From contig JAESUZ010000481.1 in assembly GCA_017311185.1 (NCBI GenBank), positions 806,001 through 870,000 on the forward strand: a stretch of DNA of 64,000 nt, in the 5' to 3' direction. The position numbers and the translations under genes were made by a program. Of this stretch, positions 46,010-61,130 are shown piece by piece (position 1 is the stretch's first letter; each line of letters opens with the position of its first letter). The DNA comes from Proteles cristata cristata. Its lineage: Eukaryota > Chordata > Mammalia > Carnivora > Hyaenidae. The notes beneath the pieces are model-generated. The model was not told the DNA's origin, ran no database searches, and saw nothing but the letters and a program-made list of their open reading frames with translations.

Positions 46010-48945
46010 TCCCCAGCCACAGCAGAGCCTTCCAAACCGTCTTGACTCCCATGCTTTCCTTGGAGTCAGGATCTTAAGACTCGTTTAGTCATTGAAGCTC
46101 AGTCACCAGCCACACAACCCCCTCGAACCAGATGACCGGTCATTTAAGTAGCGGCGGTGTTGCATGGAACAGATTGAAATGAGCGCTTTATTTCTAAAAC
46201 ACACCGAAGGAGAAAAGGGATATAAACTGATCATCTCCAAATAGGCATCTCATGGTGCCTTGAGACCAGAGTGGGGAAAAGCAGGGGTCCAAGTCTGTGT
46301 GTTTGTTGGCCAGGACCTGGGGTAGAAAAGGTTGGGGAAAGGGGAACTGAATACACTTAAAACTTCTCACCGGAAATGTTTTGTATCAATACTTTGATTC
46401 ACCATAGTCAAGGAGAAAGGAGATGTTGTTCATAAATTTTCTATGCATTTCTGCAAACCTACTGGATTATTGTGATTATTCAGAGTCAAGTGGAACCCAC
46501 AGCCTTATATTACACCTAGCTGCACCATGTACTGGGCATATCACTTCTGAGAAATTTCAAAAAAGGAAGTAACATTTCTTCTGATCTGACTTCATTTACC
46601 ATAAGGTTTGGATGTTAATTTCGTAAGGAGCTGAACTCATGGGAGGTGCAGAATGATTTGAGTTTCTCCCACTCTATCCACTACTAATTTCCCTACTTAC
46701 AGTGAACTGTAGGAGAACTAAGACAGGAATTCAAAACGTGTGACAAGGGACTGCGAAACACTTTCCATCTTAATCATGTTCAGAGTGTCACTGACAGATA
46801 TCAGAAATACATACTGGAACAATTGTGGACTTTCCCTCAAACCTGAGGTCTCTAAGGACTTTCTTGCTGGGTAGCTCTGGAGCAAGAAAACATTCACTGT
46901 GTGTCATTTGACAATGTTCTTAGAAGGGTTCTGGAGCAAAAGAGCTCTTTCAGAGATGCTGAAAGATCATCTGACCTATCACTGCATTCTCTTCTGAGAA
47001 CATATGAAATCAGAATTTCAAGACTGCCTAGACTAGAAAAGGAGCTTAGATCGGGCTTCTCTTACTGTGTAACATGTCAAGAAGGGGTATAAAGAAGTTT
47101 ACTATTACACCAGATTTGGAGCTCCCTGGGACTTTTGATAATTCTAGGCCTTAAATTATCAAAAAGATCAAGGATTACCAACGTTCCCTAATGGCATTGC
47201 AAGTACATCATGACCATTCCCTCCTGAGAGGCTGACACAGAGAGAAATTCAGTCATTTCCCAGCTTAGCCTCTGAGAAAGTCCAGGTGTGGGCTGGAAGG
47301 AAAGGGAATTATATTTAAGGAAGAGATGGTGAGGATAACTAGTGGGTGGCAGGACAGGGCTAGCTAACATCTGAACTGTTACCATCTTGGAAACAATGAA
47401 CAGAAATGATTCACCAGGGTAACCATCAGAAGAGTTGATTCGTGGAAAAAAGGTGTGTGAGAAATAAAAAGGAACTGGCAGCCTCCAATACAAGAACTTG
47501 CCTTTTTAATCCCTTTGACTATTCTAGTAGTCAAAACAGACGAACTATTCTGTCAGTCTGATCGTGTGGCAAGAATGGCAGGCCTGAGATAGCTCTGCAA
47601 GGACCCCAGCGCAATAGTCAACAGAGCACCATTGGTATTGCAAAAGATTTATTAAAAGGGCAGCAAGTTGCAGGAAAGAAAGAGTCATGCTGAATTCGGA
47701 GACGACAGCATGATTCTAAAATGAGAGTCAGATGCTTAAAGAGAAAAGGGGGATCTGAGATTTTGCCCCATTTCTCTGGTCTTTCACGTCTATGTTTCTC
47801 AAAATAGAGCCCTCAGATGATGCAAATGCATTTCCTTCTAAGATTCTTTAAGAAACAGAGGTTGATCCCAGGGTGGAAATGGTAATCTGAGTTTTATCTT
47901 CCTCTTAACAAAAGGTGGGAGATAAGAGACACTGAAGAACTAATGTGAAGAATGTCTATTAATTTAAGAAGGCTGGCACATTTGGAATGCTTCTCATACT
48001 AACACCGCCTCATTGTAAGATATTAACTCTGTTCCTTATTCTACTTTTTTATTTTTCTGGTAGTGTAGTAACATATCACTTCTGCTATGTGATTCCGAGA
48101 ATTCTCAATCCTAGAGTACCTGAGCCAAACAAGTACACTACAGAGGCTGTAGCTGTACCATCGCAAGCAATTTGCTCTTATTACTTCTACCTTTGAACCT
48201 AAGGTTTCCTGCCTATGCCTTTGAAAGCAGGAAATCAGTCCCCTTTGCATGATGTGGAGATTTAGATTATTTAAACGTTAGTTATTAAAAGATCAACACC
48301 AGTTGAATATCCAGATTATTTTGGAAATCTATTCACAGTGGAAATTTAAAAAAAAAGAAATCACAAACAAGTAACTACCTAAAATCTGAGAAATTCTAAG
48401 GAACTGAAAATTCTGAGATAAGATGTTCAAGTTTTAGCAATGATAGTGTACTTCTCGGAGAGCCAGGCTTTTGGGTTCAGATATGGCAAATTCTGGGCTT
48501 AAGATAAAGTTTTGAGACACTACTTGTTTCAAACAATATTCCATTAACATTGCAAGTCAAATACATTTGATCCTTTAGTAGGAAACAAACAGAATGGTAT
48601 AATAACTGAAAGTTAGAAGGAAAAATTGTTTGTGGAAGAAGATACTGATGGAATGATGTGAATGTTTAGAGAATAACCATGGCAATAAAATATATAAACC
48701 AAACTTAAATTTGGAAAATAACGAAGTTGATGCCCTTGCTGTTACACTGTGTAAAAATACATTCCGAATTGCTCTTGCAAAAAGATAAAGAATTTTGCTT
48801 CATTTCTGGTGTTAAACTGTTCATATTTTAACTTCTCAGTTGCCTTGTCATTGAGACTGTATTTCATCACAAAAACCAAATATTTATTACAGATGCATCT
48901 GTATCGCCAATTAAAAAATAAATAAGGTGACACTGTAGAAGGTGA
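46010..48945 (+). other. CLMP: CLMP 3' UTR (end uncertain)
   Basis: Single-copy-looking sequence free of SINEs follows the stop codon. AATAAA occurs at 47463-47468, 48684-48689, 48917-48922, 49222-49227 and 50548-50553. None has decisive flanking evidence, so the end given is only a guess based on the third signal. No gene is visible otherwise. Confidence 0.35.
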
Positions 48946-49852
48946 AGCTTATATAACCTGCACTGGAAATTTGTTCATTAGCTTGCTGCCAAAAGAAGAA
49001 TGGAAGAACTCAGTCTGAATATGATCTATTATTTATTGATTTCAGTCACAGACATACCAAGTACTATTTTCTCACAAGGCAAGATGCTAAATAGTCCTGG
49101 AGATACCAAGTTATGGCAGAATTCCTGCTCTTGAGGACTTTATCAAAATAAGTAATATTTACTAAGCAAACGTCTTATGCCAAAGTCAAGGTGCCAACAG
49201 AACTATACACTTGCGGATTCAAATAAATCTCAAAAGAAGTAAACACGAAGACATTCAAATGAACCTGAAAAAAACTTAACAGAATCAGAGGAGGTGATAC
49301 ACACAAAGCACTTAGAACATGTGACAGGCTCAGATATGGTAATCAAGACCCCATTCCCCAGTCAGAAACCCTAGCCCTCAGACTTCTTCACTGCAGTCCC
49401 TATGCCGCCAAACTTTTAATTTTCCATCCTGAGTGTGTCTGAAACCTTGTGCATTAAAAGAGGTGGAGACAGGACATTCATCTTATTGACCTTTAAATCC
49501 ATAAACTCTGAATCATTCTATGCAATAAGAGTATAGTTCAAGTTCTCAATGTGCTTTGAGTGACTAGGAAACAGGTTATCTACTCTATTTTCTTCAATCA
49601 CTGCTGTTAGGTGGTTTGGCCCTCCGTCCATTTTCCAATGATTCAATAGTTAAAATGTTGTAGGTAGTTCACAGGTTAAAAACTGTGAAATGTAGGGTAT
49701 AGTTCAGAGACTGTACTTGATATGTTGAGTGGGAAAAGGCAGATTGTAGATACCAAAGAAAATTGAAAGGAGCCTCCCACAGCACACATCTTCCACTTTC
49801 TGGAGTTGAAGTTATAGGTGTTCTAGAAAGAAAATGACACTATAGTGTAAAG

Positions 49853-50045
49853 TAAAAAACAGACTAAAGATTCTGGAGTCAAAAGAGCTAGGTCCGAGTC
49901 CAGCCAGCCATTATTCCTTCTACAAATACCATCTCTGAACCTCATTTTTCTCCTCCTACCGGATGTACATCTCAGAAAGCTGTTTTGATGATCGAATGGT
50001 AAAACAAATGAAAACACTTTGTATGCTGTAAAAACACAATGCGTA
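49853..50045 (+). mobile_element. MIR relic
   Basis: ATTCTGGAGTCAAAAGAGCT and ACCATCTCTGAACCTCATTT fit MIR order. Confidence 0.55.
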
Positions 50046-51518
50046 AAATTAATATTTGGGGAGGTGGGAAGAATTTATTAAGTATATACCTCCAAGGACT
50101 CAAGCCAACATTGCCCCTGAAAAGGCACATGTGAAAACAAAGTCCTTCCTTCGTGCGGTTGAATCTACCTGGCTTTGACAAGGACAACGTGTCCTCACTG
50201 ACACTCTTTCTGGAGGGACTGTTTGGAAGGCCTTTCTAGTCCAGCCGCACCACTGTGTTAGATAACGTTATAAAAAAAACTTTTCTTCTATCTGCCCATG
50301 TATCTATCAAATATGAGTATCAGCAGCCCTGCCTGTCTGAAAGAACACATGGAAAAACATTTCCAGATACTGAGAAAGGCTCTGAGAATGACAAAGCCCA
50401 AATACCGGCCACCACGCACCACAATTTAATTCTAAGTACTACTCTTTCATAGACTCGATTAGTAATGTTTTCAAGATGCCTCTGCATGATCTCTCGCTTA
50501 GTTTTTTGTAAGTCAAGGCAGGAAAGATATTACATCATGTTACTGAAAATAAAAGCAGCTCCGAGAGTCTAAATCAAGGACACGGGGCTACCGGAACCAG
50601 GGTTCCTGATGCCGGATTCTCCTACACGGAAAAACCTGGCTAGCTTTTCTGTCTCTCCTTTTTCACAAATAACCAAAAAACGCGGGGCTCGGGCAAGTGC
50701 AGAGGCAGAGCCGAGTAGCCGAACCCGTTCCTGGCGGGAGGTGGGAAGTGGCGGAGTCGCCCGGGCTCAAGGCGGCGGATTTGTCTGGTGGAGGATCCCG
50801 GCACGGCATCCGGCCTTAGTGGCTCTGAGAAACCGGATCCCTTCCAACCTCTCTGCCTCTAGGGCTGTCGGCCTCCAGCTGCCACGGGGACGGAGGGTTC
50901 TGGGGGCTGGCCTGGCTAAACTGTCCCTCCCCGCGCCCAAGTGGGGTCAGGCGGCGCCCTCCAGCCCCAGATCCGCGTGCCCCCGGGCAAGTCACCCTAG
51001 CAGCGCTCAGGGGTGGGAACATTCCTCCCGGTTCCTAGAAGGACGATGGAGCCCAAAGGCATACTAGATACAAGAACGGACGTGGAACCCGGGAGGGCCT
51101 AGGGGACCCTCTGCAGCGCCGAAGTGGGGGTTGGGGAAAACAGAATGAGAACGGGAGAGGGGGGAGGGGCGCAACAACCTTCGCGGCCATTTTGTCCTCG
51201 CTCCACTTCCGTCTTCGCTCCCGGCAGCCGGGCCCGGACCCCTCCCTTCAGGCCTGCGCTCGTCCTTCCCCGGTTGCGCGTCGAGCCGGATTGCGGCTCG
51301 TGCTGCTGTCATTGGCTGCTTCCAAATTTACCCGCCCCTCTTCCTCCACCTTCTTCCGTCCTCTCCTGCCGGTGCTCAGTGGGGGGCGCATGCGCAGAAG
51401 CGGATGCCCCAAACTCGCCCCCCTCCCCCCGCCTGGGGTGACTGAGGACTCCCGCGCGCGGGCTCTCACGGCTCCACCCTCCTTTTCCCCGGGGCCGTTC
51501 GGAGAGCGGGGGCGAGAA

Positions 51519-51533
51519 TGAAAGTTCCAGAAC
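51519..51533 (+). promoter_or_regulatory. HSPA8: Distal heat-shock element
   Basis: GAA-AG-TTC-CA-GAA gives three perfectly alternating 5-base HSF units at 51520-51532, about 215 bases before the inferred start site. HSF1 binding here is expected from the motif but not shown. Confidence 0.75.
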
Positions 51534-51543
51534 GCTGCGGTGA

Positions 51544-51550
51544 GTGCGTC
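51544..51550 (+). promoter_or_regulatory. HSPA8: CRE/ATF-like half site
   Basis: TGCGTCA is a one-mismatch relative of the CRE core in the proximal promoter. Short motif, so low certainty. Confidence 0.3.
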
Positions 51551-51570
51551 ATCGCGAGGTGGGGTGGGAT

Positions 51571-51590
51571 GGGGGCGGGAGGGGGCGAGG
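51571..51590 (+). promoter_or_regulatory. HSPA8: GC boxes (Sp1-type)
   Basis: GGGGGCGGGA directly followed by GGGGGCGAGG, about 165 bases before the inferred start site, fits Sp/KLF binding sites. Confidence 0.55.
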
Positions 51591-51614
51591 CCCGAGGGTA
51601 GAGCCGGCTTAGTC

Positions 51615-51649
51615 ATTGGGGCTCCGAGGGGTGGCCGCGTGCCCATTGG
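51615..51649 (-). promoter_or_regulatory. HSPA8: Pair of inverted CCAAT boxes
   Basis: ATTGG occurs at 51615-51619 and again at 51645-51649, 30 bases apart (about three helical turns) and about 100-130 bases upstream of the start site. This position is typical for NF-Y. A further ATTGG is at 51311-51315. Confidence 0.65.
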
Positions 51650-51688
51650 TGGAGGAAGCCATGATGGGCAGCCGGCAGGGGTGGTCCC

Positions 51689-51703
51689 CTTCTGGAAGGT
51701 TCT
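51689..51703 (+). promoter_or_regulatory. HSPA8: Proximal heat-shock element
   Basis: TTC-TG-GAA-GG-TTC at 51690-51702 is a perfect three-unit HSF site ending only 10 bases before the TATA box. Together with the distal copy it fits a gene with constitutive expression and mild heat induction. Confidence 0.8.
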
Positions 51704-51712
51704 GAGGCAGGG

Positions 51713-51719
51713 TATAAGA
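51713..51719 (+). promoter_or_regulatory. HSPA8: HSPA8 TATA box
   Basis: TATAAGA lies about 35 bases upstream of an initiator-like TCATTG (A at 51748), which is taken as the transcription start. This start is inferred from spacing and not observed. Confidence 0.75.
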
Positions 51720-51747
51720 GACAGGGTGGCGGACGGAAGCCGGTCTC

Positions 51748-51809
51748 ATTGAACGCGGCGCTAGCTTTCTAGGTACCTGATTTCTTCCCGAGCCGGGCCC
51801 ACCCAGAAG
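51748..51809 (+). other. HSPA8: HSPA8 exon 1 (5' UTR)
   Basis: A short non-coding leader between the initiator and the donor AAG|GTAAGG at 51810. The 5' edge is inferred from TATA spacing. Confidence 0.7.
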
Positions 51810-52469
51810 GTAAGGCCTCTGTTTTCCGAGCTTTTGGTACGTTTTTCGGGAACTTCCAGCCCGCCGCCGAGCGGATCGGGCTCGGGGCAACCCGGAGGCT
51901 TGAGCATTTCTTGTAGGTGGGTGGTCCCCCGGGCCCCTGCCCGGCTTGGGCGTGCTCTTCCCAGAGAGGCGGGGGTGGGCGCGGGTCTAGCAGGCCGCGG
52001 TGGCCGCCGCGGCGTCAGGGCGGTGTCCTTGCGCGGAGGGCTGGGCGGTGGTCGCATCCGCTAGGCTTGCAGCCGACCCACCCTAGGTCCTTCGGAGAGG
52101 AAGTTGTCGCTTTTTGGCAGGGGCCCGACGTGGGGGAGGGGTTTCCGAGCACGCCACGCGGCCCGTATTGTGTTGGCTACGGAACACGGGTGGCGGCGGA
52201 TGAGGGGGTGAAAAGGCGTCCTGGGTCGAGACCACGTTCTCTGCACTGTCGCAGACCCTTTGGGTCGGTGTTTGATTCACGCCCGAACTCCCGTCGCGGT
52301 TGGCACGGCAACCCCGACTGCAGCATTTATCGCTCTGGTCCTCCCGCGTGGTTTCCTCCGACACGGGCAGTGTGGTGGGGGAGGAGGCGGAAGTGCTTCT
52401 ACCTGATTGCTTGATTCCAGGTGTTGAGGGTTTTGTTTTCTCAAACAGTAGGCTGTTTTTTCCTTGTAG
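51810..52469 (+). other. HSPA8: HSPA8 intron 1
   Basis: A 660-base CpG-rich intron from GTAAGG to TTTTTCCTTGTAG. It contains no repeat; open frames seen here are GC-driven. The small CAACT before the ATG is the only exon 2 leader. Confidence 0.85.
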
Positions 52470-52474
52470 CAACT

Positions 52475-55950
<3,476 letters not shown>

Positions 55951-56180
55951 GCCAACCTGAGAATAGGTCTAGCATTGTTCCACACAACATTTGAAGGACC
56001 CAAATTTGTAGCAAATTCCATGGCAGTTTTAAAGGAGCTGCTATAGTTAATAAACTGGGCATTCTTGATACTTGAATATGGAATATGTGCACAGGGAAAG
56101 AAATACAACATTGCACTTTATAAGCACTGTATTGTGAAGTGGAAAATGCAATGTCTTAAATAAACTGTATTTAAAATTGG
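55951..56180 (+). other. HSPA8: HSPA8 3' UTR
   Basis: A short 3' UTR with AATAAA at 56049-56054 and 56159-56164. The second lies in CTTAAATAAACTG and is followed by a likely cleavage site near 56180. Confidence 0.8.
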
Positions 56181-58833
56181 CACCATATAGTTGTCTGAGT
56201 CTGTATACAAGGGCAGCAAGCACTGGGCTAGGTATCCTTTGGCTTAGCTGCAAACCCATACACCAGCATTTTTGGGCAGTTCTCGCTAGTTTCAGAAGCC
56301 TTGGTTTCATGAATTACTGTTAAATGTAGTTTGGGTTTGAAAGTGAACTGTGAATTTAGATTTTTTTCTGGTGTTGGTGGAAGTATAATATTAGGATTTT
56401 TTTTTTTGGGTATGTACTTACTATATCCGATGGCCAGTGTGAACAATGAACTAGCTAGTCCACTCCATGGAAGTAGTTACCTTGAAGCATGTGGAACTGT
56501 CCTTCGTAAAATTCCTGTTTGGGAAGGTTTGATCTGTTTTTTCCTCCCTTTCTGCTGGGTGGGACCAAGGTGGGTGGGGTTTGTTTACCCACAGTCAAAA
56601 TTGGGGGAGACCATGAACATCTAATTCTGACTTTCGGGGAGATAGCTAAATGGACTGTTTTGCTTAAATCCATTTAGTACTGGATTGCCTATACGTGAAC
56701 TTGGTTTTCATGGCCTTGGTTCTGGATGGAGGGGTTAGCTGAGGTGTTGGGCTACACAAAGTGCTCCCCTGAAATTTCAGTCCCCAAAAGTCTGCTTGTG
56801 TGCAATTTGTAGCTTGGTCTGCATGGGCCTCAGAATCCTATTAGGTTAAAGATGATTAGCCACAGTGCTTGGTGACATGTCTGCCATCTGGTGGTTAGTT
56901 TAGGAAAACCTTGGTTGGTGAGGTCTTAACTCTGCTCCCAGTGGAACAGTCCAACTCAACCTAACTTGGAATCTTCCTCTGCTTTTGTGGAACTTTGTTC
57001 TTGAGTAAACCCTACTCCCAACAGTTAATACTAGGATTTCAAAAGATTCTGCAGTTAATACCACTTTAGCATTTATTTCAGTGAATATGGCCAAGATGTT
57101 TAGAGGTAATCAGTTTTCCTCTAAATTAGGTTAATGCTACATGGAATATAACTTAATGATTTATAACCATAGCCATGTAGTACTTGGAACCTCTATGGTA
57201 CCATATGTGATCGGAATTTATTTCCTGTTTGCTTTTCCAAGGGTCACAGAATATGAAAGCAATATGTGATCCTTGGGAAAGGCCCTGTGCAGAGTAATAT
57301 CTACCTCTCTATCTCTATGTATAACTTGTTATTTTGTATCTGACCTAGATTTTAGTTTTTGTTACATTCTTCATGAACTGGAGCAAACCACTCATAACTC
57401 AAGGGAACAGTAGTATATACTTAGTTGTCCCTCTGAAGTCCTAGGATTGTTGTAAGAAAATTGTCGGGGTCAAAAATACTGAATAAACAGCTGGAGACTG
57501 CTCAGTTGAAGGTTTTCAGTTTTAGCTATTGCAGTTTGAACCTCCAGATAAATGTTCTATCGAATTAGTGAAACAAGTGAGATTGAAAAATTGTGGCTCC
57601 TTTAGGCAAATGGAAGAAACTGCTTATGTGATAGAAAATAATGGGGCTTTGGAAAGAAGGTGGAGAATAACTGCTAGAATTAATTTGAATGAGGTGTTTA
57701 CAGTTGAGGACAGATTTGAGTTGTGTTGATCTCAAATAACGTGGTAGGAAAGCAGATCCAGATAAGTAATAGTAAGCTTATACTCCGAAACCTGTGTTTT
57801 TGCTCCATTATTGTCGTGAATTTTGAAATGGTTGTTCCTTTCAACATAGCATCTGGGATTCACACTTACTGGAAAGTGAATTCTCTTCACTATAGGAGTA
57901 TCATAATCTTGGATCTTCAAAACAACCAATTATGTGCTTAGTTAACTTGAGTAATAGGGCTTGCCACTTAACCATTCAGTTTAGACTTTGTTCCACTTCT
58001 CACGCTTGTTTGTTTAAGCAATCTTCTAAAGAAGGATAGTTGGTCAGCTATGCACTCAAATCTATAGAAAGTGGCAATTTTACTAATGGCAAATTATTAA
58101 GGAGGTGGTTAAGCAGTGTCATGCTTGATGGCTAAATTTTGCACAGGACCTCACTGGACTGGGGAGAGGGAGCAAAAAGTTCACCGCCCGTCCTTCTCCA
58201 TGTGCAACTTAAGAGTTAATGCTGGTTTCAGCTAAACGTATTTGGCAACAGCATAAGTTTTAGTCGACAGTAATTGCTGCAATTGTTAAACTACCGAGGG
58301 AGTAGTTTTTATCTGTAAAACCACACCAAGATAATTGACTTGGAACAACATTAATACTTATATGCTTAAAATATAATACAAAAACGGAAGGGTAATACCT
58401 GCAAACAGTCCATTGCTCAAACAGTATTTATGGAGTATCTATAATTTTCCAGGTCCTCTACTTTAATAGGAAAAAACGCCTTTTGGATTCTGGCAAGGTG
58501 GAATGGAGGAGGGATAGGTGGAACATAAATAGTAAAAAGATGAAGATTTTCATTATGGGAGGGTCTGCATATGGGGGTAAGGACTGCTTCTCCCACTAGA
58601 TGGCAGTAGCTATTTAGAAGCTCCAAAGGGTAGCTGAAGAAAGTACACGTTTTTGTTTCACACATGCCTAACCTGAAATGTAGTTAAGTGCTGAGAAAGA
58701 AAGCACCTTATATTCACTTTCGTGTTCTAGGTAAAGCATTCCCTGGTTGGGGTTATGGCTTTGAGTAGAGATCTCAAGAGTACTTGAGGTTTGAGGGTGA
58801 TGGATAGATCTAGAACCTTGAAACTTGAAGGGA

Positions 58834-59008
58834 GGGGCGCCTGGATGGCTCCGTCCGTTAAGTTTGACTCTTGGTTTTGGTTACAGTCAGGATTTCTCAC
58901 AGTTTGGGAGATTGAGCCCCACATCAGGCTCAGCGTTGGTGGAGCCTGCTTGGGATTCTCTTCCTCTCTGCCGTTCCCCCACTCACTTTCTCTCACACTT
59001 AAAAAAAA
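58834..59008 (+). mobile_element. SINEC element
   Basis: Head AGGGGCGCCTGGATGGCTCC; the body is diverged and the A-tail short. Confidence 0.88.
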
Positions 59009-59760
59009 TCATGGAGGGGGGAAAAGGGTAAATCTCAGTGGTTAGAATAGTCTTCCCTGATACACTCTGCCTAGTTTAAGCCCTTGTATTATTCTGAACT
59101 TCTGAGAATTGTATTCGTATGAAATGCTTCAATTCCCACCCACCCCGGAACTCAAACTCAAGAATGTTCACACACTCCTATATTTCTAGTTTCTGGCACA
59201 AGTGAAAGAAAGGAAGAGCGCAGGCACCCAAGAGGTTAGTGGTAGAATGTACTCTCTTTGAGCTTTGTAAGGGCTCTTGGAGCGGTGAGAGGCTGGCTGG
59301 CTCAGCTCAGGTCCCTGACAGATCTTTGCCACAGTTGCTCCTTGCAGAATTTGGGAGCCAAGATGAGAGTTGCGTGAGAGGAGGAAATGATTGAGCCTGG
59401 AATAGCTCTAGCCAAGTGAAAGTTGACAGCAAGACAACTGTCAAAATCTTTGGCCTAATGGACCCCCTGATGTCTTTGTATTGGCCTGCAATTGGGACAG
59501 TATGTGGAGTGAGCTGGGTGAGCAGAGGCAGCACGAGCAGTCTTGGCCATGACTGGGGACAGCCAGAGACCGCCCAACTTGTAGGGAGTAGGCCTGTCCT
59601 AAGGAGCTAGGCCCCAGATTAGGGCATTCAGAGAACGCAGCCAGCCCCAGAGCAAAGGATACCATCAAGGAATTGAAGAAGGACAGCCCACAGATTTGGG
59701 CAAAGTGTTTGCAAACTGTTTATTTAATAAAGGACCGGTGTCCAGAAGGTCTTTAAAATC

Positions 59761-59983
59761 TTTTTTTTTTTTTTTTTTTATGTTTTTATTTATTTCTAGA
59801 GAGAGAGAGAGACAGCGTGAGCAGGGGAGGGTCAGAGAGAGAGGAGTCACAGACTGAAACAGGCCTCCAGGCTCTGAGCTGGCAGTCAGCACAGAGCCCG
59901 ACGCGGGGCTCGAACCCACGAACCGCGAGATCATGACCTAAGCGAAAGTCGGACGCTTAACCGACTAAGCCACCCAGGTGCCC
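59761..59983 (-). mobile_element. Young SINEC element
   Basis: Little-diverged body with CCCGACGCGGGGCTCGAACC. A perfect 19-base target duplication CCAGAAGGTCTTTAAAATC lies at 59742-59760 and 59984-60002. Confidence 0.96.
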
Positions 59984-60008
59984 CCAGAAGGTCTTTAAAA
60001 TCTATTGA

Positions 60009-60208
60009 GGGACACCTGGGTTGTTCAGTTGGTTAAGCCTCTGACTTCGGCTCAGGTCATGATCTCCCAGTTCTAGCCCCGCATCAGGCTCTGTGCTGAC
60101 GGCTCGGAGTCTGAAGTCTGCTTTGGCTTCTATTTGTCTCCCTCTCTGTCCTTCCCCTACTCATTCTCTGCCTCTCTCTCAATAAATATTAACAAAATTT
60201 TTTAAAAA
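60009..60208 (+). mobile_element. SINEC element
   Basis: Head GGGACACCTGGGTTGTTCAG and tail CTCAATAAATATTAACAAAA. Confidence 0.9.
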
Positions 60209-60599
60209 ATCCCCCTTTATTAATGTTCACAGACTTTACTATGTCTTTCAGGGGTTGGTGGGGGGAGAAGAGGACCCAATTCAACCCAAAACAGTCACAT
60301 TCCTTGTTATCACAGAAGGAGAATCCCCTTCCCAGCTTTTGCCTAAACACAAAAAGCAAGCCTTCTGCAAAATCCCAATATCTGTTTTTTCCTGGGACCA
60401 ACAAAAAGGCCTTTTCATTAGTCTCCTCGGATGCAGGGCCCACTGCAGGCCACCAGCTGTGGGCAGTATTCCTTCAGTCCCTCTACCAGCCCGTCATCCC
60501 TCCAGATTCCCAAACAATGCCTAATTCTATTCTTGCCAGTGATTTCCCCGTGGGCAGCAGTTTATTTCTGTCATCAAGTCTCTGATGAAATCTTTAGCC

Positions 60600-61130
60600 A
60601 TGAAATGTTTAGTTCAATCCGAACAAATCGTGTGTAGTGTTAACATGTCACAGGCTGCCGGTGGCCTGCATTACGTGGTAATTTGGAAGCGAGAGAAGTG
60701 ATAATATAGGGCTAGGCTTCCTTTGTGAGCTCGCATTAATGCTGGAGCTGGTGATGTCAATTGACAGCCCATTGATCTGGGCTAATAGTGCCTGGAGGGG
60801 GCAGAATTGGGGCAAGGTAGGGAATAAAGGATATTGACGACTGTCGCCAGGATCCTGGCAGCTTTTAATCTATTATTGCCCTCTTTTAATGCAACTTCCA
60901 TGTCAACTGCATTTACTTCCACCAGCTCTGCTTGCTGCGCTGAACGGTGAAGCCAGGGAGGCACCACCCCCAGAGTGCTCCAGAGTTCCCCCGTATTGAT
61001 TCTTTGATGCTCTGGGGTGCGAATTATAATTATTTCATTAAGCCCTTTAATGGGTATCAACTATGAACCTTCCCCAGCCCAGGCTGGGGCGGCCAGGGCA
61101 AGGTCCACATCATTAATCTATGTTCATCTC
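60600..61130. other. Repeat-free TAAT-rich block downstream of HSPA8
   Basis: Dense homeobox-like cores, for example CGCATTAATGCTGG, GGCTAATAGTGCC, CTTTTAATCTATTATTGCC, TATAATTATTTCATTAAG and CTTTAATGGGTATC, with no repeat signature. Composition and context resemble a developmental enhancer. Conservation could not be tested here. Confidence 0.45.

Larger units (their letters stand above)
48946..51747. other. Interval between CLMP and HSPA8
   Basis: The first part (to about 50.6 kb) is AT-rich unique sequence with one MIR relic near 49.85-50.05 kb. From about 50.68 kb it becomes CpG-rich and grades into the HSPA8 promoter. Open frames in the CpG-rich part are a by-product of GC content, and I see no supported gene. 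Confidence 0.7.
50680..52330. promoter_or_regulatory. HSPA8: CpG island at the HSPA8 5' end
   Basis: CpG dinucleotides are dense from about 50.68 kb through HSPA8 exon 1 and most of intron 1, in contrast with the CpG-poor flanks. This is the usual pattern for a broadly expressed housekeeping gene. The borders are judged by eye. Confidence 0.85.

Noticed and set aside
50609..51067. A 152-residue open frame upstream of HSPA8
   Set aside because: It lies in a CpG island where stop codons are rare, has low-complexity composition and resembles no family.
51917..52414. A 165-residue open frame in HSPA8 intron 1
   Set aside because: GC-driven frame inside an intron bounded by good splice sites; Arg/Gly/Pro-rich with no domain.
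52421..52474. Upstream in-frame ATG that would extend HSPA8
   Set aside because: It lies inside intron 1 before the TCCTTGTAG acceptor. The protein starts [16 protein letters not shown] at 52475.
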